From the NCBI GenBank assembly GCA_022579005.1, contig MU401463.1:186001-250000 (forward strand): DNA of 64,000 bases. The letters run 5' to 3'. The notes under the pieces are model-generated. The model was given only the letters and a program-made list of their open reading frames with translations, had not been told where the DNA came from and searched no databases. This stretch comes from Poronia punctata. Its lineage: Eukaryota > Ascomycota > Sordariomycetes > Xylariales > Xylariaceae. Below, piece by piece: positions 1 through 12,679 of the stretch. Position 1 is the stretch's first letter, and each line of letters starts with the position of its first letter. The position numbers were made by a program, and so were the translations under genes.

Positions 1-1
1 A

Positions 2-1034
2 CCCTCGACAAAGATCTTAACCTTCTACCGCAAACAGCCTTTCGACCTTGAGGCGCGGTATTCTAAACCAGAGGATTTGCCCGGCAAAGTTTCCCCCTTT
101 ATCGGACGATTCTCTGTTAAAGGTGTCAAGGCTGACCCTAAATCCGAGTTTATGGTATGCAAACTTAAGGCCAGAGTTAATATCCACGGTATTCTGAATA
201 TCGAGACTGGCTACTATGTTGAGGAAGAAGAAGTCGAGGAAGAAGTAAAGGACGAGAAGAAGGAAGACGGTGACAAGAAGGACCCCGATGTAAGTTTGGA
301 CTATGGTTCCGCTACGGTTCAACCTCTGCATCCTTCTACACCATGATTTCCATCGTACTGTTGGCTAACCCCTACTTCCAGGCCATGGAAACCGATGACA
401 AGAAAGACGACGGCAAGCCGAAGACGCGCAAGGTCAAGAAGCAAGTCCGCAAAGGAACGCTGCCTATCGTCTCTGGAACTACCTCTCTCGATGACTCCAC
501 CAAGAACGCCCTGCTCGAGAAAGAGGCGGCCATGCTTATGGAGGATAAGCTGGTGGCTGATACGGAAGAGAAGAAGAACGAGCTCGAGACTTACATCTAC
601 GATATGCGTAATAAGCTAGATGATCAGCTGGCCGACTTCGCTAGCGAAGAAGAGAAGGACAAGCTAAGAGCCAAGCTCACTGAGAGCGAGGTAAGTAGAT
701 TGAACACTAATCCTTTGATTTTGATCACACCGTTGCTGACCTTGTATAGGATTGGCTGTATGAGGAGGGCGAGGATGCCACCAAGGCCGTTTATGTGGCT
801 AAGATGGACGAGATCCGTGCCATGGCCGGCCCTATCAATCAGAGATATTTCGACAAGGTCGAGGCTGATCGCCAGGCCCTACAGGCCAAGCTTGACGCTG
901 AGGCTGCGGCGAAGAAGGCCGCCGAGGAGGAAGCTCGCAAAGCAGGCGAGGGTCAGAAGGGCGACGGACAAAAGGATGAAGAAATGACGGACGCGGAACC
1001 CGCCAAAGCGGATAAGGAAGAGGCTGACCCTTAG
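2..1034 (+). CDS. hsp88: Hsp110/SSE1-type chaperone (Hsp88), 3' part only
   Basis: This is the C-terminal ~293 residues of an Hsp70-superfamily nucleotide exchange factor of the Hsp110 class (yeast Sse1, Neurospora Hsp88), which acts in the cytosol with Hsp70. The start lies upstream of the window. Exons read 2-289, 382-690 and 750-1034, with introns 290-381 (GTAAGT...CAG) and 691-749 (GTAAGT...TAG) that keep frame. The first exon has the beta-domain text FYRKQPFDLEARYS and an acidic EEEVEEEVKDEKKED loop, both typical of Hsp110 rather than canonical Hsp70. The middle exon is the helical lid (NALLEKEAAMLMEDKL, YIYDMRNKLDD). The tail is Ala/Lys/Glu-rich and ends in EEADP. Family identity is confident; the gene symbol follows the filamentous-fungus name. 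Confidence 0.93.
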
Positions 1035-1806
1035 AATCTCAAAGCTTCTCTGATTCCGGGTCTGGAGGATATGTTTTGAAAATGTCGCGCGCTTCGGAAC
1101 CATAATGGCCAGGGGAACGAAAAGAACTAATGGCTGGGATATTGCTGAAGGGAACGGGAAAGGCCCCCTACTGCGTGCGGGGTGTTTCGTCCCAATGCTG
1201 GCCGGATATTGTAGTTCGAGAGGCGAACTACAACGGCTCAAGCAATATCATATTCGGCCACCTGTAGACATGAGATAGACAGACATTATCAGATTATTAG
1301 GAAAGGGTATGATCACGACTCTTATGCCATAATTGAGTCTTTACTTCTATATATCTCTGGATATACTTGGGCGCCCTGTGAAATGTTCAGCTCTAATATT
1401 GAAAAAGCACGTGTTGTATAGCACCTCGTAACCTAGGTAGTTATCCTTTATCCACTATTACCTGTCTTTATGTTGCCAGTAGTCACTTTTGGGAACTATG
1501 TACAAAAGACCAGTTACAGCCACTTGAACCACATACCGGCCTTACAAACCAACATGTTGTTTGCTATGTAAACACCAATGATGCTATCTCTTCCGCTCTC
1601 GTTTGATGGCCTCAGCTAGGTATTGAACAAAAACCTTAAGTTTTCGATTTGGCATAGCGGAGGGATGTCCTGTCTGTCCTACCTGAGTCATGTTCCAACG
1701 CACACCGCCTACAACTTAAGCTAGCTCTTGTTTTCTCTACCCACAAGAGTTTATATACCTTGTTAGATATCGTATTCTCCATACAAGTTCATCCCGAGAG
1801 GGAATG
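1035..1806. other. Intergenic: hsp88 3' flank and tRNA upstream region
   Basis: About 770 bases with no convincing coding potential. It holds the hsp88 3' untranslated region and the sequence 5' of the tRNA gene. A minus-strand open frame near 879-1241 overlaps hsp88 exon 3 and looks like a shadow. Confidence 0.6.
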
Positions 1807-1934
1807 GGCCTCGTGGCCTAATGGCTAGGGCGCTAGATTTCGGTTCCTTTCCATCTTGCTCTAACAAGGAGTTTAGAACAGAAATGATATATCTGATTCT
1901 CTAGAGATTGTCGGTTCGAGTCCGGCCGAGGTCG
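1807..1934 (+). tRNA. tRNA-Arg (anticodon TCG) with a 55-nt intron
   Basis: A full cloverleaf can be drawn. The acceptor stem pairs GGCCTCG (1807-1813) with CGAGGTC (1927-1933), with one G-T pair, and the discriminator is G1934. The D stem pairs GCC (1816-1818) with GGC (1829-1831) around a loop containing GG. The anticodon stem pairs CTAGA (1833-1837) with TCTAG (1900-1904). The anticodon is TCG at 1840-1842. The variable loop is 5 nt, and the T arm is GTCGG-TTCGAGT-CCGGC. An intron sits at the canonical place just 3' of the purine after the anticodon (about 1844-1898), leaving a 73-nt mature tRNA. A five-T run at 1944-1948 is a Pol III terminator. Confidence 0.9.
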
Positions 1935-1943
1935 ATAGCTAAC

Positions 1944-1948
1944 TTTTT
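1944..1948 (+). terminator. Pol III oligo-T terminator of tRNA-Arg
   Basis: Five consecutive T residues begin 10 nt after the tRNA discriminator base, the usual form and spacing of an RNA polymerase III stop. Confidence 0.7.
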
Positions 1949-2733
1949 GCTGACACTTTGTTTATACCGGTGTATTATAATAGCAATAATTATTCTTTTA
2001 TCTTCTATTATTATAATAAAGTAGGTTAGCTGTCTTTGATTTAAGCATCGCGATCGAATTCTACAAAAAGGAGCAGGAGCAGGCGCAGCTCGCAACCAAC
2101 GCGACGGCAAAGGTGGGGTTTATTATCGATAAGTGATAAGTAGTTGACCTACTCGCTTAAACTCCTATCGGTCGCATTGTAGGCTCGGAGTTTGTCTATT
2201 GTTTCCGGGTAACGCCTGGAATGAAGGCAAAAATACCACAAATTTATTTTTGGCCACCGGAACTGTGCAACTCCCCGCAGCGTCATAAGTCGGCCGGCCG
2301 CTCTGACTCTCTGCGTACCTTATCTTTTACACACCACACTGAATCCTCATTGAACGCTGAGTTTATTCTGACTCCACTGAGGTACAGTACCCTCTTTACC
2401 TACTGAACGGCCCTAACCCTTCTAACGTCTGTCCAATGAGCTAGTGCTGGGGATTTCCTTCCACCTGCAATCTCTTTTGGCTTTGGCAGCAATACTTTCT
2501 TACAGCAAGACAAGGCAGCCAATGTCCAGGGGCAATTCGGGAACTGAACATCTCAATTTTCGACCGACTTTGCTAGCATCTCAGATTGCACCCCACTTCC
2601 ACTCTCTTTGGTGCACACGTTAACCTTGTCGCCCATCCATCGTTGACAACTTACTTTATTATCTGTTGCTCCTACCTTCGTCCCTCTTGCCTTTACCGAG
2701 TAAAGCTAGATAAAGACTTAAAACAATACCAAT
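1949..2733. other. Intergenic: tRNA downstream and eIF5B promoter/5' UTR
   Basis: No gene recognised. The last ~250 bases before the eIF5B start are C/T-rich on the plus strand, as is common for promoter and leader sequence of highly expressed fungal genes. The short open frames here have no family resemblance. Confidence 0.55.
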
Positions 2734-5700
2734 ATGGCGCCTAAGAAAAAGGGTGGTAAACAGGCGGCGGACGACTGGGAGGCCGACCTCGGCGAGACTA
2801 TAGCACCGGCAAATGGCGATGCTGCGCCGGCCGATGCTCCCGCCGACGGTGCGGGAGATGAGGAACAGGAAGGGGACGCCCCCGTCGGTGGCCTTATGGC
2901 CATGATGAAGAAGAATCGAGAGAAGCGAAAGAAGAAGGGCTTGTCAGAAAACTTCCACGATGGTGAATCCGCCGAGCCCACCACCCCAGAGCCTACCGGG
3001 TTCCAGGCGCCCCAGGAAGCCAACGTTGAAGATGAGTTTGCCTTGCCGGAGAAGAAAGGAAAGGGGGGGAAGCAGAACAAGAACCAACCTGCCGCCAAGG
3101 CACAAGCGGCGGCCCCAAATCCAGACGATGTGGACTCATCGGGTAGAGTGCTTACCAAAGCCGAGAAGGAGAAGCTGAAGAAGGAGAGAGAGAAGCAGCG
3201 GAAAAAGGAACAGGTGAGTACAAACGATGCGTTGGCCATAGGCTCGGCTGCTTGTACTTACTCTCTCGTCTAGGCTGCCAAGAAGAAGACCCCCGCGCCC
3301 GCCGCCAAAGTTGCCGAACCTGCCAAACCTGCTGTTGAAGAGAATACAGACACCCCCGCTCCTGCGCCCGCGGCAGACGATTCAGCCGGTAAGAAGGGTA
3401 AAAAGCTACCTCCACATCTAGCGGCCATCCAGAGGCAGCAAGAAGAGTTACGGCGACAGCGCGAAGAAGCCGAAAAAGCGGCAGCGGCCGAGAAAGCCCG
3501 CCTTGAAGAGCTAGAGCGACTTGACGTCGAGGAGCAAAAGCGAAGAGAAGAAGAGAAGGCTCGGAAGAAGCAAAAGGAGAAGGAGAAGATTGAGCAGCTG
3601 AAGAAGGAAGGCAAATATCTCACTAAAGCCCAGAAGGAGGAGAAAGCTCGCAATGAGAGGAAACTACAACAGATGATTGCTGCTGGTCTTATTGTTGGGC
3701 AAGCTGAAGAGGCCGCGGAGAAAGAGAAGAAGGAGAAGCGGAAAGCGGACTTGAAGAAGCGAGGGAAGAAGAATGATCAAAAAGTCGGTACCACGGTCCC
3801 AATATTCTTCGATCCATAATGGCTAACCTTTGTTTTAGGTCGACGAAGAGAAACTTCTAGCCGAAGCTGCCGAGCGGGCGAGATTACAAGCGGAAGCTGC
3901 GGCAAAGGAGGCGGAAGAAAAGGCTGCTAAAGAGGCTGCGGAGAGGGAAGCCGCTGAAGCTGCCAAGAAGTCCAAAGGACCAGAAGAAGAGGTCGAGGAG
4001 GACTGGGAGGCTGCCGCAGCATCGGAAGATGATGTCAAGGATAGCTGGGATGCCGACTCGGAAGAGGAGGCTGAAAAGAAAGCCGCTGCCAAGGAAGCCA
4101 AGGAGTCGGGCAAAACCTTGCCCTCGCGGCCCAAGGGCAAGCAGTCCGGATCGGAGTCGGAATCCGATTCAGAAGAGGAGTCATCGGAAGACGAGGAGCA
4201 GTCAGCAGCGCGAGCCGCGATTGCCCAGCGCAAGAAGGAAGCTGCCGAGCGTAGGGAGAAAGCTCACCAAGCCGCCTTGGCTGCGCGGTCCAAGGAAAAT
4301 CTCCGCAGTCCTATTTGCTGTATTTTGGGTCACGTCGATACTGGCAAGACCAAACTGCTGGACAAGATTCGTCAGACCAACGTGCAGGAAGGAGAAGCAG
4401 GTGGTATTACGCAGCAGATCGGTGCAACCTACTTCCCTGGCGAGGCTATCAAGCAGAAGACAGCTGTTGTGAACAAGGACGGCAAATTCGAACTGAAGGT
4501 GCCGGGTCTCCTGATCATTGACACACCTGGTCACGAGTCGTTCTCCAACTTGCGTTCCAGAGGTTCGTCGCTTTGTAACATTGCCATCCTGGTGGTCGAT
4601 ATCATGCACGGTCTCGAGCCTCAGACGCTCGAGTCGATGAAGCTGCTTAGAGACCGCAAGACGCCATTCATCGTAGCACTGAACAAAATCGATCGTCTAT
4701 ACGGGTGGAAGAAAGTGGACAATAACGGATTCCAGGAGAGTCTGGCCCTTCAGAGTCGAGGTGTGCAGAATGAGTTCAAGAACCGTTTGGACCAGACGAA
4801 GCTTGCCTTTGCCGAACAAGGGTTCAACGCCGAGCTTTTCTACGAAAACAAGTCCATGGCCCGATTCGTCTCGCTGGTGCCGACCTCGGCCCACACGGGA
4901 GAGGGTATCCCCGATATGTTGAAGCTCATTCTCCAGCTGACGCAGGAGAGGATGGTTGGCTCGCTCATGTACCTCTCCGAAGTGCAGGCCACGGTTCTCG
5001 AAGTCAAGGCGATCGAGGGTTTCGGTATGACTATCGATGTCATCCTGTCCAACGGTATTCTTCGGGAAGGCGATCGGATAGTGGTGTGCGGTGTTGAGGG
5101 AGCCATCACCACCAACATCCGAGCACTGCTTACCCCAGCAGTGATGAAGGAACTGCGTGTCAAGTCGCAGTATGTGCATAACAAGGAAGTAAAGGCGGCA
5201 ATGGGTGTCAAGATCAGTGCTCCTGGCCTCGAAGGCGCCATTGCTGGTTCTCGACTGCTTGTGGTGGGCCCTGACGACGACGAGGAAGACCTGGAAGAGG
5301 AGGTCGAGTCGGATCTGAACAAGCTATTCAGCCGCGTGTCCACGTCAGGTCGTGGTGTCAGCGTCCAGGCATCCACACTTGGTTCCCTAGAGGCCCTTTT
5401 GGATTTCTTGAAGGACTGCAAGATTCCTGTGGCCAACGTTGGTATCGGCCCCGTGTTCAAGCGTGATGTGATGCAGTGCGGTACAATGTTGGAGAAGTCT
5501 CCCGACTACGCAGTCATGCTCTGCTTCGACGTGAAGGTGGACAAGGAAGCACAGGCTTACGCAGAGGAGAATGGCATCAAAATCTTCACCGCGGACATTA
5601 TCTACCATCTGTTTGATGCTTTCACGAAGCATATGGAAGTACAACTCGAGAAGAAGAAGGAAGAGTCCAAGCTACTGGCAGTCTTCCCTTGCGTACTCCA

Positions 5701-6154
5701 CACAGTGGCCGTCTTCAACAAGACTAACCCTATCGTCATCGGTGTCGACGTTGTAGACGGTGCCCTGAGAGTCAACACGCCCATAGCAGCTGTCAGACAA
5801 AATGCGACAACGGGTGCTAGAGAAGTCGTCAGCATTGGCCGAGTGTAAGTATTCCTCCTCAACAATATATGCTTAGATCAAGAGCATATTCGCTAACAAG
5901 GTCGCAGAACATCCATCGAAAGAGATCACAAGCAGATCCCCATCTGCAAGAAGGGACAGCCCTCTGTAGCCATTAAGATCGAAATGGGCGGACACCAGCC
6001 TACCTACGGCCGCCAGCTCGAGGAAACCGACCAGTTATACAGTCTGATTTCACGAGCCAGCATCGACTGTCTGAAGGAGTTCTACCGGAAAGATGTCACA
6101 AATGACGAATGGGCCCTCATCATCAAGCTCAAGCCCCTGTTCGACATCAACTAA
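2734..6154 (+). CDS. Eukaryotic translation initiation factor 5B (eIF5B, Fun12)
   Basis: This GTPase joins the 60S to the 40S initiation complex in the cytoplasm. Exons are 2734-3213, 3274-3783, 3839-5844 and 5908-6154, giving 1080 residues. The N-terminal ~450 residues are a Lys/Glu/Ala-rich charged coiled region ([16 protein letters not shown] start), usual for eIF5B. The G domain follows: G1 GHVDTGKT near residue 494, G3 DTPGH near 558 and G4 NKID near 612. Domains II-IV end in the C-terminal helix [19 protein letters not shown]. Three introns keep frame; the second (3784-3838) has a weak GTCGGT donor, the only donor there that preserves frame. The gene converges on the MMS1-like gene, about 650 bases away. 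Confidence 0.96.
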
Positions 6155-6801
6155 AGTTATGAAATAAGCCAAGGCGAAAAAATATATTTAGGAATGGGCA
6201 TGAGCGGACGGGTGGGATAAGAGAAGAGAAGGGCCGGCCATCCGGGTTCTCTAGCGGCATGGTTTCAATCCCATGTAGCTATAGCTGATACGATACATGC
6301 ATGTATTTTGTTGTTCTGTTTTTGTTTTAACGACTCCAGCGCAAAAAGAAAATGAAGCATCTTTTATTTTATAAAAGGTATAAGGTAGGAAGAAGTGTGG
6401 GTTGGTAGGGTGAAAGCGGGTGGAATGGAAGGCAGGGACGGGAAACAAAACGAAATGCATGCATAATTTCTATAGTTTTACTCTACTTTTCTCTACTAGT
6501 AGTACCTTTACCCTGAAAAGATGACGAGTTTCGCTACCCTTACCCGCATACTTATTTCACCTTAAGCCGACGTAATTCGGGCGGAAGAGAGGGAAGAGAA
6601 AAAAAGAATTTCGAAACAAGCGTTTCAAGCAAGAAAGGGACAGGAAGACAGTCATATAAGATTTCATGATTTTACTCACTCCTAACAACCTTCTTGTTTC
6701 GTTTGTTTCTACTTACAGCCATCCCAACCCATCCATCCGTCCCTCCTAGACAAGACAAGAACTTCCCACACCCACTCCAACAAAACAACGCGACCCTTTA
6801 C
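6155..6801. other. Convergent 3' UTR spacer (eIF5B / MMS1-like gene)
   Basis: The 647 bases between two convergent stop codons have no coding signal and are taken to hold both 3' untranslated regions and poly(A) sites. AT-rich segments at 6300-6380 and 6470-6520 are compatible with this. Confidence 0.55.
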
Positions 6802-9800
6802 TTAAAGAGCCGGGGCGAGATAATACTCCAATATGCCATAAACATATTCAAACACCCGCGTCTCGTCATCATCATCGTCGTCCCAGGTTTCTTCTTCTTC
6901 TTCTTCTTCCTCCCCTGGATTACTACCAGCTTCAAAGAGTAATTCTCGCAGACGGGTAAACTCCTCCGCCTTACTCACGAGGTGTTCCATGGTCCGCTTC
7001 TCTAGACATCTTTGCAGGATATCCCCGTTTATGTGCATTTCCTTTGGACCGGCCGGGTCATCGAGAAGGAATGGGTCGCGCATCTTGGGGGTTGGACTTG
7101 GCCGGTGCAGAACCATATCTCTTGGGGCTTCTGCCGTCGTAGCTAGGTTTTGAATGTACTTGAATAGCCGCCATATCTTTTCATCGAGGATGCAGAATTG
7201 TCTGAGTGACCCGTCCAGACTAAGGCCTATGATATCTTCCTTGCCGCGGCCGGCGTCGAATTTGCCGTAGCGTGGCTTATCTCGGGCCCAATATGGCCGG
7301 GTGCGGCCACGGCAGAATCTGCGAACCGAGGCGGCTAGCTCTGCCTGGGCCGTCAATCGCAGGGCGGAGACGCCGAATTTGGGATGGGGTGACCATAGGC
7401 CGTAGAGGCCACACATGGGATTAGATACCAGGTTGAGTCGCCCTTGGTCTTCGAGCTCACTGGACGACGACTGCAGGGTAATGGAATGGAGGCCGGCGCG
7501 GGCGGTATCATCTGCGTGAACGGGTTGCATGCATCCCTTTTCGACAGCTTCGGCCGAGGTATAGTCGAGGACGACCAATGAATGGCGGGCAGTGAGGACG
7601 TGGAGATAACCGTCGACTACTTCGAGTCGGGTAGGGGGTGACGGTAAGTGGTACGTCATGACCAGCTTCAGCTTTTTATTATCAAGACAATAATGCTCGA
7701 CCGTGGATTCGGAACCAAAAAATACGCCTTGAGTAGTTGTCGCAGCCACTCGTACGGCCTCGCGCTCTTTACTTGAGACTTGGAACTGGATCCAGAAACG
7801 TATGCGCCGCTTAAGGGGTACTGAATCATCGGTCGGATCTGTCTTGGTCGCCTCTTGCTCAGCCGAGACGACCAATATTCGCCCTGTGCCGTCTAATAGA
7901 GTGGTCAATACGAGGAACCACTCCCACATCTTGCCCTTATGGAGGTACCGCCAAGGCATCAACGCGTGGATCTTGGTGTCGGGGGAGCCCATGCCCGAGA
8001 TGTAGTCGACATCTATGTGCTTCTCGCTACCACCGCCCTTCTCTCTCCTGGCTGGACGCGACAGGTCAGCGCCCGTCTCCGGATCCAGAAAATGGAGAGA
8101 AGCACAGCCGTCCTTGACGACGGTCGTGACCAGGGTGTCCAGCCGTTCTGAATATAATATGCCTTTGGGCGAACCTCCTACCCTTATGTACCACGGAACA
8201 GGACCGGTACCAGTTAACTCGGTGACCAATATCCGCGGACCGGAAATCATAATTAACACCTTGTCGCCATAACCCCGTATTGCCTGCAAGCCCGTCACTG
8301 AATTCACCGTGGGAGACGGCATACTCGTGTCGCTGGCATCGGTTGGCCAGACCCGCAAAATCTTCTCAAAACTTCCGGGCCCAGATTTATGACGCGGTTC
8401 CATGATGAGCGCGAGGCCCGCATCGTTACATACGACAGCAGAATCCGCTTCGTCGAGCGGGATGCCCTCGAAGAGATAAGATGGCGACAGCCCAAAATAG
8501 GTAGTCCTGATAACCGTGGACCCAGACTCGAATTGACCGTCTTTGCTTGGCTGTACCGTCAAGACGTAGCCATTTCTCAAACCCACGAGTATTTTTCCAA
8601 CATCAAGGCAGATAATACTCGTAATGGCACTAGCAGTTGTAGACTGATCGAGTTCAATCTTCAACGTAGCTAAAAAGGTAACGATGACGGTAAGTAAATG
8701 ACAAAAGGTCCATCGGGGTCCGGACATTGGTTGGCTCACCTGGTTGCAAGTCGGTGTCGATAGACATTCGCTCTCCATCCTCAGGGAACTCAAGAGGGAA
8801 CATGGCCAGACTAGACTGGTCTTCCTGCCAGAGCCCAGCTAAAGCAAAAGAGGAGCCCGATAAGGCGCCGACGGAAAGTGCGGTTACCTGTCCCTCTACT
8901 TGAAGCACCTGCCGCAAGACAAGTCTAGTACTGTCAAAAGTAAACAAACGTATCTTGAAGACGGAGTCTGAATAGGACGAAATAGCAAGCCTCTCCTTCG
9001 TTACGGCCGCATGTGTCACCGTTGCCAGAGGATCCCCGGTCATGTCGCTAATTGAATGTTGATAGCAGTTTTGCGGGGCCACTATCGTGACATGCGCCGT
9101 CGTAATCTGGACTACCAAGTCTTGGGAAGCGTATACCGCGAGCGTGGCGGACAAGAGATCGAAGTTTGTCTCGTCCTGTCCCTTCTCCGACACCTCCTTG
9201 TAGTCATGCGAAACCTGCAGAAGAGCCGAACTTTCTGGCAAAGCCAGCAGCATGTGGAATCCCGCATCTGGAATGTCGTCAAAGTTGGGTATAGCCCAGC
9301 ATCGCCTGATGGGTGACGAATAAGAGAGATCCAGGCCAATATTTGCCCGCATCCCATAGCGCAGTTCCACGATGGCACCGTCTACGCCCCTCCCGGAGCA
9401 AGTGAAGAGCCTCCCGCGCGTGGATAAATGATCCGACGTCTCCTTGGCGAAAGGCGACTCCCCTTTTCTACTACCTTCGTCTGTCAGCGACATATCAAGG
9501 GTGGGAGCCCAGTTCAGAGTTGAGCCGATAAGCTCGAATCTCTCTCTAGGTCGGATCTGGACCCAGGCGCTTCGTTAGTTGGAAGAAGTAAAGTTACCCG
9601 ACAAAAGAGAAAAGAAAGAAAAGAGGAAAGGAAAGGAAAATACGACGTACAGCCCAGATCGCTCCCGGCCCGTGATCTCCGCCTGATATCAGAACTTCCC
9701 CCCCAGGAATACTAAGGATCGCAAAGGTCGAATCGATGTTATGTAGCGGCCCCAGGTAGATATTGCTGTCAACGCCGTGGTCGCCTTTGATCTCGAGACA

Positions 9801-11051
9801 GGTGACCTGCCCGTCTTCCCTGGCAAGCCATATAAGATCTGCATTGGCGAAGTATGATGCTTCTCGCATTGGTCTCGTCCAAGCTGTCCACATCGGAGCA
9901 CCGGTGCCGTAGTACGAGGGCGAAGGCTCCTTGTACGCTAGGTTAAAGGGCAGTAATGTCGGCGGGCCACTAAGCACGTCCGTACATGTTGCCGTCAGGT
10001 GCTCCGAGACCAGCAGGAACTGGCAGCCAACGGTTAAAGGGATGACCAGTAGTGGAAGTCCGGCCGCATCATCTAGCCTATGGCCCCTTTTCTCTGCATA
10101 CAGCGCCCTGGCCCAGGATTCTGATTTCTCCCAGTCGTAGATAACGAGTCTGGATACTCCCGAGTTTATAACGATGAGCATTAAGATTACATGGGATGCA
10201 TGTTCCGAGCCGGGGTAAAGGAAATCGATCTTGTGGATGATGCCGTTTGCCGGCCGTACAAATCTTGATCGGAGGGGATTTAGTTCTAAGCCATGGCGAT
10301 GTCGGCTACGAAGCTCCTCTATCGTCTCTAGCTCGTAAATAGAAAATAAGCCGCACATGGAGGAAAGGGCCAGATAGCCGCCGTCTGGGCTGATGGCCAG
10401 CTGACTGCCGGGAGATGACAATTTATCATTTCCTTGGGAACAACCAGAGTATACAAGCTCCCATTCATCGGCCGGGGTGAGACTCATGAAGAGGAACCCA
10501 ATTTCCCCAGTATCCAAGAGTAGTATTAGGAGTTGCTGGAAAAGGTCGGAAGCGTCCATGTCGGTGTCACTATCTTGATAGTAGTCGGCGTATCTATCCT
10601 CACTAGCTTTGTGCAGGTAGCGCAGGTAGTCATGTGTCCCCAGAACGCAGCAGCTGCGTATCCTGACATCGAAGTGCAACTTTTGTCCAACGGGAGGACG
10701 TAACTCCATATCTGTCCCCAGTTCCCGTATCTCAACAGAGTTGTCCTGTTCCCGTTAGGCCCCTTCGACTCGGCGGCAGCATCCCCCCGAAGAAAAGGAC
10801 AGACGACTTACTCCCACAAATGCCACATCGTTAAAGCGTGCCGACCGAACCTGGGCAGGGAGCACCCAACGTATTATGGGACTCTCGATCAGAGTCTTGG
10901 TTAGCAAGCCATGTACCGGCGCTTTCGGTGTCTCTCCCAGAGGAGTGTGGGCAGATTGACGAGCATGTCTCCTAGCCGTGAGCTCGTGGGCGGTGATCGT
11001 TCGCGTCACCCATCGACCGTTCTCCAACACCTGAGTTTCGAGGGACTCCAT
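6802..11051 (-). CDS. MMS1_N / DDB1-CPSF160-like beta-propeller protein (fungal 'thermotolerance protein' family)
   Basis: A 1339-residue protein from exons 10812-11051, 9651-10745, 8740-9556 and 6802-8669, with introns of 66, 94 and 70 nt (GTAAGT, GTACGT and GTGAGC donors) that all keep frame. The N-terminus (LLTKTLIESPIIRWVLPAQ, then NDVAFVG) matches the fungal family annotated as thermotolerance protein and carrying the MMS1_N domain. That domain is shared with DDB1, Rse1/SF3B3 and CPSF160, which are multi-propeller scaffolds. Repeated beta-blade patterns (LAISPDGGYLALSSMCGLFSIYEL) fit this. The C-terminus has an E8/D6 acidic run (about residues 1305-1325) before a short hydrophobic end. 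The biochemical role is not established here; a DDB1-like adaptor or scaffold is inference. It is too diverged to call DDB1, Rse1 or Cft1 itself. Confidence 0.85.
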
Positions 11052-12679
11052 AGTTCCCTTCTTTCCTTATATGAATCGTTATGGGTTTGCCGCGAAACCT
11101 TTTGACTCCTAGGCACATCACCAGTGGCGTTTGTTCGGTTTAACAGCAGCAAGAATAAATAGGCGACCGCATTCCCTCCACAAATGAAGTAAAATCTTGT
11201 GTTCACGAGTCCGGGGTGGTTGCTCTGTATGTCGGGACAGATCAACACCAGTGGGTACAACCAGTTATTCAGGGTAGGAACAGACAGAGAGAGAACCCAG
11301 CTACCCGTGATTCAAGTTGGACTACAGATCGTAAAGACAACAGCAATCAGCTGGAAAGCATGCCATGTGATGACTTTAATATGTCAATGATCTTGTGGCT
11401 CCTCTCAAACAGAGAAACTTAAGTTTTGTCTGTAAACGTGCCAGCGTTCCGTAGTCTTAGCTTCGGTCTATGCTAATATGTCAACGCGACTCGAGATTAC
11501 AGATTGGCATTAATCCTCTGGGCTCTCCGGTTTCATACCCAAAACTGCTCACCAGGCTTTCGTGGTCATATTCTATCGGGGGAAAACCAGGGCCGATGAA
11601 CATGATACATCATCAGGAAATAGTCCACGGGGAGCCTGGCCGCCTGGGCACCTAATTATTTGTGATAGGTTTACTATCGACATATGCATAAAATGACTGG
11701 CCCCCCAATGAGTAGGCGCGGAAAGTTGGCGTTGACACACTCACAGAAAAGCGGGGTCCTTAAGAGCCTGCTGCTTAAAACAGGTAGGTACCTGCTTTAC
11801 CTCTAGTTGTACCTGAAAGCTCCCAAAACACCTAAGCGTAGGGGTAGCTGTACAATGACATTCAGTAAGTGTACTTGGGATTGAGAAATTCCTCGACGTG
11901 TTATCATGTTGCTTTGGGCTCCATTTGGGGGACCTGACGTGCCTGGTACTTACCTAACCGCTAGATGTGTATGTATATAATCCATATCAATATATTTGTA
12001 CACGTACAATTTTATACGTGCGTAGGTAATATAGGTAGGTACCTAAGTAAGTAGAATTGTACTTGCAAAAGCCCATTCAAGGATACACATATTTACCAAG
12101 TGCAAACAGTTGTTTAATGCGCTAGACTTATTACAGGTTATGACGCACGTGAAGCTTTATACTACACATGTCTGCAGGTACGTATTGCTCCTGCCATATT
12201 CATTATGTTTACTTGACATATATACTGTACATTCATTTATCATTTGTTTTCTAGGTGATTAACTGCCCAAATCTACCAACGCTGCCCTGATCGTGCCAAT
12301 TTGAATCTTCTAGACCCCAACCACGGCCTCAATAGTGGGCTAAAAGTTATGGGCAGTTTGCCTGAGATTGCTTCGATTGGATGATTGCACCGGCCACGTT
12401 CTAATGTGTGCGGCACCTCGCCTTAACCTCCCGTGAGTCGCATCAACACAACCGCAACCCAACGTTTCGGTCCAGCATGCGTGCGCATATCATAGCAGTT
12501 ATTGACGGGCACTAAGTTAAACCAAACGGTCGTTATTGGAACCAACTGGAGGATGCTAAATGTAGTCCTAATACTTGCTGTCATCTTATACAACTATATC
12601 CCAGTCCGAACATAAGATCGCAGGGTCCTCTTCTACCCCGAGGCATCGGCGGATCGTGTGCCTCTAGCAGAATTGGTAT
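11052..12679. other. Divergent intergenic region (MMS1-like / TBC gene)
   Basis: A 1.6-kb bidirectional promoter region with no convincing ORF. It has several copies of the short motif GTAGGTACCT (near 11783 and 12033), seen in other spacers of this window. The half proximal to the TBC gene has AT-rich parts. Confidence 0.5.

Noticed and set aside
4840..5460. 206-codon minus-strand Ser/Thr-rich ORF
   Set aside because: It lies opposite the well-conserved eIF5B core and reflects its codon composition.
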